From contig DASYMJ010000280.1 of NCBI GenBank assembly GCA_036009105.1, positions 1 to 5,635 on the forward strand: a stretch of DNA of 5,635 nucleotides. Reading direction: 5' to 3'. The notes beneath the pieces were generated by a model that was not told the origin of the DNA, did not search any database, and was given only the letters and a program-made list of their open reading frames with translations. Made by a program: the position numbers and the translations under genes. Each line of letters opens with the position of its first letter. The stretch's first letter is position 1. This DNA comes from JAFAVZ01 sp036009105. GTDB taxonomy: Bacteria > Acidobacteriota > Thermoanaerobaculia > Gp7-AA8. Shown piece after piece: positions 5,619-5,635 of the stretch.

Positions 5619-5635
5619 ATGAAGCCGTCATCGTT
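5615..5635 (+). CDS. Start of downstream gene, probably acetyl-CoA acyltransferase/thiolase (3' partial)
   Basis: Seven codons, MNEAVIV, are visible before the window ends. They start at ATG 5615, which overlaps the thioesterase TGA (5616-5618) by 4 bases and has AGGAG upstream. An N-terminus of the form M-x-E/D-AVIV is typical of thiolases, and a thiolase commonly accompanies FadN/FadB-type genes (fadN-fadA in B. subtilis). It would cleave 3-ketoacyl-CoA into acetyl-CoA and a shortened acyl-CoA. Seven residues cannot establish this; the call is mostly from context. Confidence 0.55.

Overview
The window is GC-rich DNA, by eye roughly two-thirds G+C, with every supported gene on the + strand. 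It reads as part of a fatty-acid activation and beta-oxidation gene cluster. The best guess for the host is an Acidobacteriota-like Gram-negative bacterium. This rests on a C-terminal fragment that looks like a large TonB-dependent/Oar-like outer-membrane receptor ending in Phe, on a FadN-type multienzyme, and on abundant heptamer and palindromic intergenic repeats. It is an inference, not a proof.

Layout. Positions 1-185 hold the 3' end of the receptor-like gene. An 84-bp near-perfect palindrome (187-270) follows its stop. Next come a classical short-chain dehydrogenase/reductase (286-1056) and a FadD-type long-chain acyl-CoA ligase (1049-2653). The ligase starts at a TTG inside the end of the SDR gene, with its Shine-Dalgarno inside the SDR's conserved DGG codons. 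A second inverted repeat (2658-2724), built of TTGTCGG-like heptamers, precedes a 767-aa bifunctional 3-hydroxyacyl-CoA dehydrogenase/enoyl-CoA hydratase of the FadN (YusL) type (2746-5049). A third inverted repeat (5043-5140), four AATTGAA heptamers facing four complementary copies, contains that gene's stop codon. It is followed by a PaaI-like hotdog thioesterase (5151-5618), whose stop overlaps (ATGA) the start of a further gene beginning MNEAVIV, probably the thiolase.

How the genes fit. FadD makes acyl-CoA. The FadN-like protein hydrates enoyl-CoA and oxidises 3-hydroxyacyl-CoA. The presumed thiolase would cleave 3-ketoacyl-CoA, and the hotdog thioesterase could release CoA from stalled or excess acyl-CoA. 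No acyl-CoA dehydrogenase is visible, so that step must be encoded elsewhere or downstream. The SDR's substrate cannot be read from the sequence.

The most notable structural point is that each of the three non-overlapping gene junctions is about 100 nt long and mostly filled by a long inverted repeat that begins within about 5 nt of, or inside, the preceding stop codon. Two of the three share one architecture, inverted heptamer arrays, but use unrelated heptamers. The enzymes themselves look intact and ordinary. I found no convincing new defence, CRISPR or mobile system.
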